Shown piece by piece: positions 16,659-25,055 of a stretch of 64,000 nucleotides of DNA (positions within the stretch are counted from its first letter, which is position 1; each line of letters begins with the position of its first letter). Source of the stretch: an uncultured Mollicutes bacterium (GTDB lineage Bacteria; Bacillota_I; Bacilli_A; RFN20; CAG-826); NCBI GenBank assembly GCA_900540385.1, contig UQFY01000002.1, positions 1-64,000 of the forward strand, read 5' to 3'. The notes under the pieces are model-generated. The model did no database searches, was not told the origin of the DNA, and was given only the letters and a program-made list of their open reading frames with translations. Both the position numbers and the translations under genes were made by a program.

Positions 16659-18494
16659 ATGGCAAAAGAATTAATTGTTGGTATTGACTTAGGTACAACC
16701 AATTCCGTTATCAGCTATCTTCAAGCAGATGGCAAAGTGAAAGTCATTCCAAATCCTGAAGGAACAAATACGACACCTTCTGTCGTCGCTTTCAAAGCGA
16801 GCGGAGAAGAAATTGTCGGTAATGCTGCAAAACGTCAAATGATCACTAACCCTGACACGGTTCGTTCTGCAAAACGTAAGATGGGCAGCGATTATAAATT
16901 CCATATTGGATGCTTAAACAAAGATTTCACTCCGCAAGAAATCTCCGCAAAGGTTCTTGCCTATATGAAAGCTTATGCCGAAAAGAATATCGGACAAGAA
17001 GTTAAGAAAGCCGTTATTACTGTCCCTGCTTATTTCAACGATGCTCAAAGACAAGCAACCAAAGACGCAGGTACAATCGCTGGTTTGGATGTCGTTCGTA
17101 TTATCAACGAACCAACAGCTTCTTGCTTAGCATTCGGAATCGATACAAATAAATCCGAAAAGGTCCTTGTCTTCGACCTTGGCGGTGGAACCCTTGATGT
17201 TTCTATCCTTGATATTGGCGATGGGACATTCCAAGTTTTGGCCACAAACGGTGATACTGAACTTGGTGGCGATGACTGGGATAAAGCCATTGCTGATTGG
17301 ATCCACGCTCAAATTCAAATCGAGAACGGTGTTGATTTAACCGATAAGATGGCTCAACAACGTTTCTTAGACGCCGCTGAAAAAGCAAAGATCGAACTTT
17401 CTAGCAGTTTAGAGACAACCATTTCTCTTCCATTTATTGGCATGGGTTCGAATGGTCCTATCTCCTACGAAGGAAAACTTACAAGAGCTAAATTCCAAGA
17501 TTTGACGAAACACCTCTTGGAACGTTGCAAGATTCCTATGGAAAAAGCCCTTCACGATGCTGGACTCTCCTATAACGATTTAGGCGATATCCTTATGATT
17601 GGCGGTTCGACACGTATGCCAGCCGTTCAAGATATGGTTTCTCAAGTTTCTGGCAAGAAGATTAATATGTCTGTTAACCCAGATGAAGCTGTTTCTATGG
17701 GTGCCGCTATTCAAGGTGGTATCATCGCAGGTGACGTTAAAGACGTTGTCCTTCTCGATGTCACTCCATTAACTCTTGGTATTGAAACTCTTGGCGGAGT
17801 TATGACTCCTCTCATTGCTCGTAATACCACAATTCCTACGACAAAGAGCCAAGTTTTCTCAACAGCACAAGATAATCAACCTGCTGTCGATATCATGGTC
17901 TATCAAGGCGAAAGACCAATGGCGCACGACAACAAACTCTTAGGCCATTTCCAACTCTCTGGCATCAAACCAGCAAGACGTGGAGAGCCTAGAATTGAAG
18001 TTACATTCTCTATCGACGTCAATGGTATTGTTAAAGTTTCCGCTAAAGATCTTGATACTCAAAAGAGCCAAGACATCACCATTTCTGGTTCCAATGGTCT
18101 TTCTAAAGAAGATATCGACCGTATGGTGAAGGAAGCGGAAGAAAACAAAGCCGCAGACCAAAAAAGAAAAGATGACATCGAAGTGAAGAACAAAGCTCAG
18201 GCTTATGTTGACCAAATCAACCAAACCTTAGTGGAAAAAGGTGCTCAGCTCTCTGAACAACAAAAGAGTGAACTCACCAAACTTCGCGATGATGCTCAAG
18301 CCGCTATCCAAAACGATAATATCGATAAATTAAGAGAAATCGTTGGAAAATTGGAAGATGCAGCTAGCGCAGCAAGTGCTTATCAACAACAAGCTGGTGC
18401 TAATCCAAACGCAGGTGCAAATAACGCTGGCAATAACTCCAATGGTAACGACCAAGACGTTGTCGATGCCGACTTCACCGATAAAAAGGCCTAA
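16659..18494 (+). CDS. dnaK: Chaperone DnaK (Hsp70)
   Basis: 611-aa Hsp70 with the ATPase signatures GIDLGTTNS, DLGGGTLDVSI and GGSTRMPAVQ, then the substrate-binding domain and a lid ending in a Gly/Asn/Ala-rich tail with a terminal DVVDADF motif. It folds and holds proteins using ATP with DnaJ and GrpE. Shine-Dalgarno AAGGAG. A strong hairpin follows the stop before dnaJ. Confidence 0.98.
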   Translation: MAKELIVGIDLGTTNSVISYLQADGKVKVIPNPEGTNTTPSVVAFKASGEEIVGNAAKRQMITNPDTVRSAKRKMGSDYKFHIGCLNKDFTPQEISAKVLAYMKAYAEKNIGQEVKKAVITVPAYFNDAQRQATKDAGTIAGLDVVRIINEPTASCLAFGIDTNKSEKVLVFDLGGGTLDVSILDIGDGTFQVLATNGDTELGGDDWDKAIADWIHAQIQIENGVDLTDKMAQQRFLDAAEKAKIELSSSLETTISLPFIGMGSNGPISYEGKLTRAKFQDLTKHLLERCKIPMEKALHDAGLSYNDLGDILMIGGSTRMPAVQDMVSQVSGKKINMSVNPDEAVSMGAAIQGGIIAGDVKDVVLLDVTPLTLGIETLGGVMTPLIARNTTIPTTKSQVFSTAQDNQPAVDIMVYQGERPMAHDNKLLGHFQLSGIKPARRGEPRIEVTFSIDVNGIVKVSAKDLDTQKSQDITISGSNGLSKEDIDRMVKEAEENKAADQKRKDDIEVKNKAQAYVDQINQTLVEKGAQLSEQQKSELTKLRDDAQAAIQNDNIDKLREIVGKLEDAASAASAYQQQAGANPNAGANNAGNNSNGNDQDVVDADFTDKKA

Positions 18495-18509
18495 TATCTA
18501 AAATCATTT

Positions 18510-18537
18510 GATAGGGGCGTCTAAGGACGCCTCTATC
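18510..18537 (+). promoter_or_regulatory. Strong hairpin between dnaK and dnaJ
   Basis: A 12-bp stem (arms 18510-18521 and 18526-18537, one G-T pair, loop TAAG) lies 15 nt after the dnaK stop. Only a short, interrupted T tract follows, so it may be a partial terminator or an mRNA-stabilising/processing element that lowers dnaJ relative to dnaK. Function inferred. Confidence 0.6.
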
Positions 18538-18562
18538 TTACTTTAAGGAAAGGAGCATATAT

Positions 18563-19696
18563 ATGGCAGACGAAAAAAGGGACTACTATGAGACATTAGG
18601 AGTCAACAAAACTGCAACTAAAGACGAGATTCGCTCCGCCTATCGAAAACTCGCGAAGAAATATCACCCTGACATTAACCACGATCCTGATGCTCCAAAA
18701 AAATTTGAAGAAGTTCAGGAAGCCTATGATGTTTTATCAGACGATCAGAAACGTGCGGCTTATGATCAATATGGCTTTGCCGCTTTTGGACAAGGAGCTT
18801 CTACGGGCGGAGCAGGAAATCCGTTCGAAAATGCTGGTTTTTCTTCTCAAGGATTTGGTGGTTTCGACGACTTGTTTAATTCCTTCTTTGGCGGAGGAAG
18901 AAGCAGAAGAGCCCAATCCAATGGCCCACAAAAAGGAAATGATACGTTATATAGCGTTAAAATTAGCTTCATGGATGCCGTTAACGGTACGCATATTGAT
19001 GTGCCTTTGACCTACGATCAGCCATGTGATGCTTGTGGCGGAGCAGGTGCTGCCTCTCCATCGGATATACAAACATGTCCTTATTGCGGAGGAACAGGCT
19101 ACACAACTCAGCGTCAACAAACCATCTTTGGTGTGATGGAATCCCAAACCGTTTGTCCACATTGTCACGGAACAGGAAAGCAAATCAAAAAAGCCTGCCC
19201 GAAATGTGGTGGTGAAGGCTATAGCAGAGTACGCACAAATATCGATGTCACCATTCCTGCTGGCATTAATGAAGGCCAACAAATTCGCGTTAAAGGAAAA
19301 GGTGAAAAAGGTGTAAATGGTGGTCCAAATGGCGATTTATACGTTGAAATCAAGATTGATTCCGATAAGAGATTCACTCGTGATGGCAATGATATTCACT
19401 CGAACTTGGATCTCGGTTTTGCCGAGGCTTCTTTGGGAACAACTGTCGATGTGGAAACCGTTTATGGAACCGTATCGGTAGAGATTCCTGCAGGAACGCA
19501 GCCTGATGCTATCTTAAAGCTAAAAGGAAAAGGCGTTAAAGATTTAAGGACTTCACGTCCTGGGGATCATTATCTCCACGTAAAGATCCACACACCAACG
19601 GATTTAACGAAAACTCAAAAAGATCTTCTTGAACAGTTCCAAAAAGAGGAAAACAGCAAGAAGAAAAGTTGGTGGAAAAACCCTTTTAAGAAATAA
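18563..19696 (+). CDS. dnaJ: Chaperone DnaJ (Hsp40)
   Basis: 377 aa. J domain at 1-75 with the HPD tripeptide, a Gly/Phe-rich linker, four zinc repeats (CDACGGAG, CPYCGGTG, CPHCHGTG, CPKCGGEG) and the C-terminal substrate domains. It delivers substrates to DnaK and stimulates its ATPase. Shine-Dalgarno AAAGGAG. It ends the heat-shock operon, with a terminator right after it. Confidence 0.97.
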   Translation: MADEKRDYYETLGVNKTATKDEIRSAYRKLAKKYHPDINHDPDAPKKFEEVQEAYDVLSDDQKRAAYDQYGFAAFGQGASTGGAGNPFENAGFSSQGFGGFDDLFNSFFGGGRSRRAQSNGPQKGNDTLYSVKISFMDAVNGTHIDVPLTYDQPCDACGGAGAASPSDIQTCPYCGGTGYTTQRQQTIFGVMESQTVCPHCHGTGKQIKKACPKCGGEGYSRVRTNIDVTIPAGINEGQQIRVKGKGEKGVNGGPNGDLYVEIKIDSDKRFTRDGNDIHSNLDLGFAEASLGTTVDVETVYGTVSVEIPAGTQPDAILKLKGKGVKDLRTSRPGDHYLHVKIHTPTDLTKTQKDLLEQFQKEENSKKKSWWKNPFKK

Positions 19697-19726
19697 TCAT
19701 CTCGAAAGAGATGGTTTTTTCTTTTA
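19695..19726 (+). terminator. Terminator after dnaJ
   Basis: Nine-pair stem with GAAA loop (arms 19695-19703 and 19708-19716) followed by TTTTTTCTTTT. It separates the heat-shock operon from the next gene. Confidence 0.75.
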
Positions 19727-19777
19727 AAAAAATGTTTTTAAGGCTACTATTCTTAATAAGGGGAAAATATTAAATTT

Positions 19778-20218
19778 ATGCCTATCTGCAAAAATTGTCA
19801 TAGAACCATTTCTAAATTCGATAAAGATATGTGCCCCTATTGCGGAACGGAAAACCCAATTGAGGACAACTATCAAACTAAAGACGTTACGTCTTTTATT
19901 AAAGCGACAAAGACCAGTGGTGGTCTGTATAAATCAAAGTCCAGAAAAACGGCTGGATTTTTATGTTTATTTCTAGGATCTTTAGGAATTCATAACTTTT
20001 TCCTAGGATTCATCAAGAAAGGAATATTAGAATTCCTTCTTACTCTTGTTATTGTTGGAGGAATTGGAAGTCTTCTTTTCTTTTTCGTTGATCCTTTCAA
20101 GAACGCTTTAGCATATATTTTGCCATTTCTTCCTTGTTTCTTATTTTACGCATTTACCTCTATTCGTATTTTCAAAAACGATTCTTTAACGGATGCAAAC
20201 GGAGTCTTTCTTCGCTAA
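19778..20218 (+). CDS. Zinc-ribbon and TM2-type membrane protein
   Basis: 146 aa. An N-terminal zinc ribbon (CKNC ... CPYC, residues 4-22) precedes a TM2-like region: a helix with GSLGIHNFFLG near residue 70, then two or three further membrane helices. TM2 proteins have no settled function. It occupies the slot where Bacillus has prmA. No Shine-Dalgarno at a useful distance; AATATT (19766-19771) ends 6 nt before the ATG. The following gene starts immediately after its stop. Confidence 0.7.
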   Translation: MPICKNCHRTISKFDKDMCPYCGTENPIEDNYQTKDVTSFIKATKTSGGLYKSKSRKTAGFLCLFLGSLGIHNFFLGFIKKGILEFLLTLVIVGGIGSLLFFFVDPFKNALAYILPFLPCFLFYAFTSIRIFKNDSLTDANGVFLR

Positions 20219-20938
20219 ATGGAACGTTTTTTTGCTAAAATCGCTGAAAACCACGCTTTCCTTTCGAAAGAGGATGAACATCATCTTTTGAACGTAATGA
20301 GGGCTAAGAAAGGGGAAAAAATCGAAGTTGTCGATGAAGGGGATCTTTATTTGTGTGAAGTTTCCTCTATTTCTCCATTGGAAGTGCTGGTTCTAAATGA
20401 AATCAATCGTCCGACTGAATTAAATGTTCATCTCATTTTAGGCTTTGCTTTGTTAAAAGGAGGGCATGATGAACTCGTTTTAATGAAGGGCACAGAATTG
20501 GGCGTTTCTTCTTTTTTGCCTTTTATTTCCGAAAGAACCATCATTCGTCTTGACTCTAAAGAAAGAAAAAAGCGTGAAGAACGTTTCCAAAAAATCGTTT
20601 CTAACGCTTCGAGCCAATCAAAAAGATTAATTACTCCTGAAGTGATGCCGATTTTAGACTATAAAAACATTTTTGATATTCCAGCAGATCACCGTTATTT
20701 GGCATATGAAAATCTTTCGGGAGAGCCTTTCCACTTAGTGGAAGAATTTTCTTCCTTTAAGGCAGGGGAAAGAGTTCTTTGTTTAGTTGGTCCTGAGGGT
20801 GGCTTTTCAAAAAATGAAGCCGGTCTTGCCATTGAAAAGGGATTTAAACCTGTCTCTTTAGGCAAAAGAATTCTTCGCGCTGAGACAGCATCCATCTATC
20901 TTTCTAGCGTTTTTTCGCTTCTTGAGGAAAATAAATGA
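20219..20938 (+). CDS. rsmE: 16S rRNA (uracil1498-N3)-methyltransferase
   Basis: RsmE, a SPOUT-fold methyltransferase that methylates U1498 of 16S rRNA. The C-terminal signature GPEGGFS and the LGKRILRAETA motif are clear, and the length (239 aa) is normal. The ATG directly abuts the previous stop and the end overlaps the next gene in ATGA. The position after dnaJ and before mtaB matches Bacillus. Confidence 0.93.
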   Translation: MERFFAKIAENHAFLSKEDEHHLLNVMRAKKGEKIEVVDEGDLYLCEVSSISPLEVLVLNEINRPTELNVHLILGFALLKGGHDELVLMKGTELGVSSFLPFISERTIIRLDSKERKKREERFQKIVSNASSQSKRLITPEVMPILDYKNIFDIPADHRYLAYENLSGEPFHLVEEFSSFKAGERVLCLVGPEGGFSKNEAGLAIEKGFKPVSLGKRILRAETASIYLSSVFSLLEENK

Positions 20939-21711
20939 GTATTTTTGATATTTTGTCTTCTTCTCAAGCACCAACTCTCTTTTCTCGGTCGTCCGAACAA
21001 ATTTACTATAACGAGAACTCTTATCGTTTAAATGAGTTAGAAAGCTATGCTTATTTGGCAAATCCGATCGACTCTTTCGGGGTTGTTAGAGGAAATATAA
21101 TCCTTCGTGCATTGGAGAATAAGGAAACAATCGAAAAGCTTTTCAAAGAATATGAAAAGAATTCCGATGAAGCTACAATCAGTCTTAAAGAATATATTGA
21201 GAATGGCCTTCTTTCCCTTCCTTATTTATCTTTTAAAGGAAATAAGATTTACGTTCCAGTTTTCCCTCTTTCCATCGCTTTGATTTATAGCGATAAAGTT
21301 GAACGCTTAGGAAAAATGCCTTATAAACGTATCTTCAAACAATATGAAGCCACCTTAATCGACCCTTTCGACTATTATGGATATCATCTTTTCATTTCTT
21401 ATTTTACTCGTCTCGTGTGTATTAGAAAAACCGATGATTGCGCAGCTTTATATGATTATGATGCAAGAGCAATTTATTTTGTAAATGATGAAGGAAGACT
21501 AGATGCGAAGGTTTGTCTTTTCGATAAAGGACTCATCCATCCTGTTCTCACTCATCTTTTACCAAGAATCGAAAAAGTGGTGGACGCTTATTTTCTAATG
21601 GATAAAAAGGCATTCATAACCGCTCTTTTTGAGGGAGAACTCATATCTTCAGGCCTTTATGCGAAACTTTTGAAAACTCTCCCTGCAACAGAAATTGGAG
21701 TGAAAAAATGA
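20935..21711 (+). CDS. Uncharacterised 258-aa protein between rsmE and mtaB
   Basis: Not recognised. The protein is soluble-looking, mixed alpha/beta, without signal peptide, membrane helix or metal motif. It is rich in Tyr, Leu and acidic residues, with a segment around 135-165 (DPFDYYGYHLF) that is notably aromatic. It overlaps both neighbours in ATGA, so it is translated as part of rsmE-mtaB. This tight coupling to two RNA-modification genes makes a role in RNA or ribosome metabolism conceivable, but nothing in the sequence proves it. Confidence 0.7.
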   Translation: MSIFDILSSSQAPTLFSRSSEQIYYNENSYRLNELESYAYLANPIDSFGVVRGNIILRALENKETIEKLFKEYEKNSDEATISLKEYIENGLLSLPYLSFKGNKIYVPVFPLSIALIYSDKVERLGKMPYKRIFKQYEATLIDPFDYYGYHLFISYFTRLVCIRKTDDCAALYDYDARAIYFVNDEGRLDAKVCLFDKGLIHPVLTHLLPRIEKVVDAYFLMDKKAFITALFEGELISSGLYAKLLKTLPATEIGVKK

Positions 21712-22988
21712 AGTTTTATTTATTTTCTTTAGGATGCAAAGTAAATTCTTACGAAAATGATTTGCTTCGCGAAGAATTTTTGCAAAAAGGCTTCCTTGAA
21801 GCTGATGAGCCTGAAAACGCGGAACTTATCGTTTTAAATACGTGTTCTGTTACATCGATCGCTGATCAAAAATCTAGGCAACATATCCGTAAATTCCGTC
21901 GTCTCTCTCCCAAAGCCATCCTAATTGTTATGGGATGCTATTCTCAAAAGAACTTTCTAGAGGCTTCCTCGATAGGCGCCGATATTGTTTTAGGGACCGC
22001 ACATCGAAAGGAAATACCTGCATTAATCGAACGTTTTGAAAAAGAAAGAAAGCCTATCATCCTAGTAGATAAGGATAATCGAAAAGAAAAATATGAGGAG
22101 TTTGGCTCTTTTGCCTTACCGGATAATACCCGCGCTTATTTAAAAATTCAGGACGGATGCAATTATTTTTGCTCTTATTGTTTAATTCCGTTTGTCAGAG
22201 GCAATTCACGTAGCCGTTCGAAAGATGACGTACTAAGAGAAGCCAAGTTTCTTGTTGAAAAAGGATATAAAGAAATCGTAATCACCGGGATTGAAATCGG
22301 CTTCTACGGTCTCGATTTAGGCGATGGATCCTATAAATTAGGAAATCTATTAAGAGACATACTCGAAGAAAATCCAACTCTTTTCCGTTTAAGAGTTTCG
22401 AGTTTAAATCCTTCGGAAGTGGATGATTCTTTCCTTTCTGTCATTCGCGATTTCCCTGCTTTTTCCTCTCATTTGCATTTGTCGCTACAAAGTGGATCAA
22501 GCAAAGTTCTAAAAGAAATGAAACGGCCCTATAGTGCTGAAGAATATTATGAGAAACTTCAGCAAATACGCGCCATTCGCCCTGACATCGCCATTACGAC
22601 GGACATGATATCCGGCTTCCCTAGCGAAACGGAAGAAGATTTCTTAGATAGCCTAGCTTTTGCTAAAAAATGTCAGTTAGCAGAAATTCATTGTTTCCCT
22701 TATTCTCCTAGAAAAGGAACTTATGCCTACACCTTGAAGGATCTTTCAGCAAACATAAAGAAAGGAAGAAACGCCCGCTTAATCGAACTTTCTAAAGAAC
22801 TTCGCGAAGAATACAGAAAGAAATTTTACGGCAAGGAATTAGATGTTCTCTTTGAAGAATATAACGAAAAGGAAGGGATCTCTTACGGACACACCTCCAA
22901 CTTCCTTCTTGTAAAAATCCCGTCAGAATCGAGTCTTCATGGTCAAATTAAGAAAGTAGTCTACACCAAAGAAAACGCCGCTGATTAG
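21708..22988 (+). CDS. mtaB: tRNA (t6A37) methylthiotransferase MtaB
   Basis: Methylthiotransferase that converts t6A37 to ms2t6A37 in tRNA for ANN codons. N-terminal UPF0004 domain with cysteines (SLGCKVNSYE, NTCSVTS, GCYSQ) for one Fe-S cluster. The radical SAM motif CNYFCSYC (near residue 150) serves the other, and a short C-terminal TRAM-like region follows. 426 aa, in the MtaB (YqeV) place after rsmE. The ATGA overlap with the preceding gene sets the start. Confidence 0.93.
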   Translation: MKFYLFSLGCKVNSYENDLLREEFLQKGFLEADEPENAELIVLNTCSVTSIADQKSRQHIRKFRRLSPKAILIVMGCYSQKNFLEASSIGADIVLGTAHRKEIPALIERFEKERKPIILVDKDNRKEKYEEFGSFALPDNTRAYLKIQDGCNYFCSYCLIPFVRGNSRSRSKDDVLREAKFLVEKGYKEIVITGIEIGFYGLDLGDGSYKLGNLLRDILEENPTLFRLRVSSLNPSEVDDSFLSVIRDFPAFSSHLHLSLQSGSSKVLKEMKRPYSAEEYYEKLQQIRAIRPDIAITTDMISGFPSETEEDFLDSLAFAKKCQLAEIHCFPYSPRKGTYAYTLKDLSANIKKGRNARLIELSKELREEYRKKFYGKELDVLFEEYNEKEGISYGHTSNFLLVKIPSESSLHGQIKKVVYTKENAAD

Positions 22989-23049
22989 TGGTTTTGTCTA
23001 GGTGTGGTCGAATGAAAATGAAATAATTTTGACATTGTCTAAATTAACG

Positions 23050-23077
23050 TTGACTCATTAAGACCTTCTTCTATAAT
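23050..23077 (+). promoter_or_regulatory. Sigma-A promoter of rpmF
   Basis: TTGACT (23050-23055), 16-nt spacer, TATAAT (23072-23077), about 30 nt before the rpmF start with its Shine-Dalgarno GAAGGAGATG. Confidence 0.85.
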
Positions 23078-23109
23078 AGTGCAGTCTTTTGTGAAGGAGA
23101 TGAGAGAAT

Positions 23110-23298
23110 ATGGCAGTACCACAAAGAAGAACTTCGAAAACCAGAAAAAGATTAAGAAGAACCCATTTCTATCTTAAATATCCAACAATGGTGGCTTGCC
23201 CACATTGTGGAGCGATGATTCAACCTCATAAAGTTTGCCCAGAATGCGGCTATTATGATGGCAAAGCAGTTATCGTTAAAGATAGCGAAAGCAAATAA
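23110..23298 (+). CDS. rpmF: 50S ribosomal protein L32
   Basis: 62 aa beginning MAVPQRRTSKTRKRLRR, the L32 signature, with a complete zinc ribbon (CPHC ... CPEC). It is therefore the zinc-containing form. Single-gene transcript: own promoter upstream and a perfect-stem terminator downstream. Confidence 0.97.
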   Translation: MAVPQRRTSKTRKRLRRTHFYLKYPTMVACPHCGAMIQPHKVCPECGYYDGKAVIVKDSESK

Positions 23299-23313
23299 TT
23301 TCTGATAAGAAGC

Positions 23314-23345
23314 AAGCGGCCTTGATAAGGCCGCTTTTCCTTTTC
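23314..23345 (+). terminator. Terminator after rpmF
   Basis: Perfect GC-rich stem (AAGCGGCCTT / AAGGCCGCTT, 23314-23336) with a short loop, followed by TTTTCCTTTTC. Confidence 0.85.
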
Positions 23346-23388
23346 AAAGAAAGCGTAGCAAAGTAAAATATGTTTATGAGGTATTTCT

Positions 23389-24039
23389 ATGAAAATGAAT
23401 AAATATTTTGACCACACTTTATTAGCTGCAAACGCTACAAGAAATGAAGTAGAACAGCTTTGCAAAGAAGCAAAAGAATATGATTTTATGAGCGTTTGCG
23501 TAAATCCTTATTTCGTGCCTCTTGCAAAAAAGGAATTAGCTGGCAGCGACGTGAAGGTTTGTACGGTTATTGGCTTTCCGTTAGGGCAAATGAGCACAAA
23601 AGCGAAGGTTTTTGAAGCAAATGACGCCGTTAAAATGGGCGCTGATGAAGTGGATATGGTAATCAACGTTTCGGCATTAAAAGATCAAGACTACGATTAT
23701 GTTAGAAACGAAATACATGAAATCAAAAAAGCTTGTGAAGGAAAACTTCTCAAGGTCATTTTAGAATGCTGCTACTTAAGCAAAGAAGAAATTAAAAAAG
23801 CTTCAGAACTTGCCAAAGAAGCTGGTGCCGACTTTGTAAAAACATCTACTGGTTTCGGAAAAGGCGGAGCTAAAGCCGAAGATGTAAAAATCATGCGCGA
23901 AACAGTTGGATCCGATATGGGCGTTAAAGCTGCTGGCGGCATTCACACTTTAGCCGACTTTAAAGCGATGGTTGATGCAGGAGCAAATCGTATTGGTTGT
24001 TCCCATTCCATCCAAATCATGGAAGAAAGCAAGAAATGA
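23389..24039 (+). CDS. deoC: Deoxyribose-phosphate aldolase
   Basis: Cleaves 2-deoxyribose 5-phosphate to glyceraldehyde 3-phosphate and acetaldehyde in deoxynucleoside salvage. TIM-barrel protein of 216 aa with the DHTLL start, the catalytic lysine region FVKTSTGF and KAAGGIHT. TGAGG serves as Shine-Dalgarno for the ATG at 23389; a second ATG two codons on is possible. It works with deoB (49.7 kb) and cdd (28 kb) in this window. Its stop overlaps the next gene in ATGA. Confidence 0.95.
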   Translation: MKMNKYFDHTLLAANATRNEVEQLCKEAKEYDFMSVCVNPYFVPLAKKELAGSDVKVCTVIGFPLGQMSTKAKVFEANDAVKMGADEVDMVINVSALKDQDYDYVRNEIHEIKKACEGKLLKVILECCYLSKEEIKKASELAKEAGADFVKTSTGFGKGGAKAEDVKIMRETVGSDMGVKAAGGIHTLADFKAMVDAGANRIGCSHSIQIMEESKK

Positions 24040-25055
24040 AGACCCTTCTTTATTTTGAAGACGCAAACGGAATCAAAGTCTCTGGCATTGGACGCGCTCG
24101 AAGCCATCAAATGAGAGCCTTGAAATCTGCCGGCATTGATTTTACGACAAATCCTAAGGAAAAAGGTTATGTTTTAGCGCACATTAATACTTTATGGGCG
24201 AAATCGCATAGCGTTCTTAGAAAATGCCATAAACAAGGGATTCCTGTTATTGTTCATGGCCATTCAACATACGAAGATTTTCGTAATTCTTTTCGCTGTT
24301 GGAAATTAATCGAACCAACTTTTGATCGTCAAATAAAATACATGTATTCCCATGCGGACTACATTATCACGCCTACGCCTTATTCGAAAAAACTAATTGA
24401 GTCTTATGGTTTTAACAAAAAGGTCGTCGCCATTTCAAACGGCATTGATCTAAACGAATACAAAGAAGATAAGAATGCTCAAAAACTATTCAAAGAGAAG
24501 TTCGGATTAAAAGAAAATGAACCTTTTGTGATGGGAATTGGATTCCCTTTTGAAAGAAAGGGACTTCACGATTTCATTGAAGTGGCTCGTTCATTCCCGA
24601 ATATAAAATTCTTCTGGTTTGGTCATTTAGCACATATCCTTACTTCAACAAAGATGCTTAAGGCTATGAAAAATAAGCCTGATAACGTGATTTTACCTGG
24701 ATATGTTAAGGGCGAATTAATTCATGGTGCGTTACAAAGTGCAACTTGTTTATTCTTCCCTTCTTATGAAGAAACCGAAGGCATTGTCGTTTTAGAGGCG
24801 CTTGCTTCGAAATGCCCATTGGTTTTACGTAACATTGGTGTTTATAAGCCTTGGCTCGAAGATAAAAAGAGTGCACATTTCTGCAATAACAACGAAGAGT
24901 TCCGTCAAGAAATAGAAAATCTTCTGAAAAACGGTGAGGATCCTACGATTTTAGAAAACGGATACCACGTTGCAGAAGAGAGGTCTCTTGATAAAATAGG
25001 GCAACAATTGAAAACTGCTTACGAGGAATGCATCTCCCTTTATAAAAAGAATTAA
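24036..25055 (+). CDS. GT4-family glycosyltransferase, probably glycolipid-forming
   Basis: 339-aa GT-B enzyme. The N-terminal half contains SGIGRARSHQ and HINT, the middle HGHSTYEDFRNSF and ITPTPYSKKLIESYG, and the C-terminal half the donor-binding EETEGIVVLEA motif. By memory it resembles the CpoA/BgsA group of lactic-acid bacteria, which glycosylate diacylglycerol or its glucoside, but this is from recall, not a search. The start at 24036 overlaps the deoC stop (ATGA); an upstream in-frame ATG inside deoC is unlikely. It converges on the GT2 gene with a 4-nt overlap. Confidence 0.78.
   Translation: MKTLLYFEDANGIKVSGIGRARSHQMRALKSAGIDFTTNPKEKGYVLAHINTLWAKSHSVLRKCHKQGIPVIVHGHSTYEDFRNSFRCWKLIEPTFDRQIKYMYSHADYIITPTPYSKKLIESYGFNKKVVAISNGIDLNEYKEDKNAQKLFKEKFGLKENEPFVMGIGFPFERKGLHDFIEVARSFPNIKFFWFGHLAHILTSTKMLKAMKNKPDNVILPGYVKGELIHGALQSATCLFFPSYEETEGIVVLEALASKCPLVLRNIGVYKPWLEDKKSAHFCNNNEEFRQEIENLLKNGEDPTILENGYHVAEERSLDKIGQQLKTAYEECISLYKKN

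Noticed and set aside
23029..23034. Second TTGACA upstream of rpmF
   Set aside because: No -10 hexamer at a suitable distance; the TTGACT/TATAAT pair at 23050-23077 is a complete promoter.
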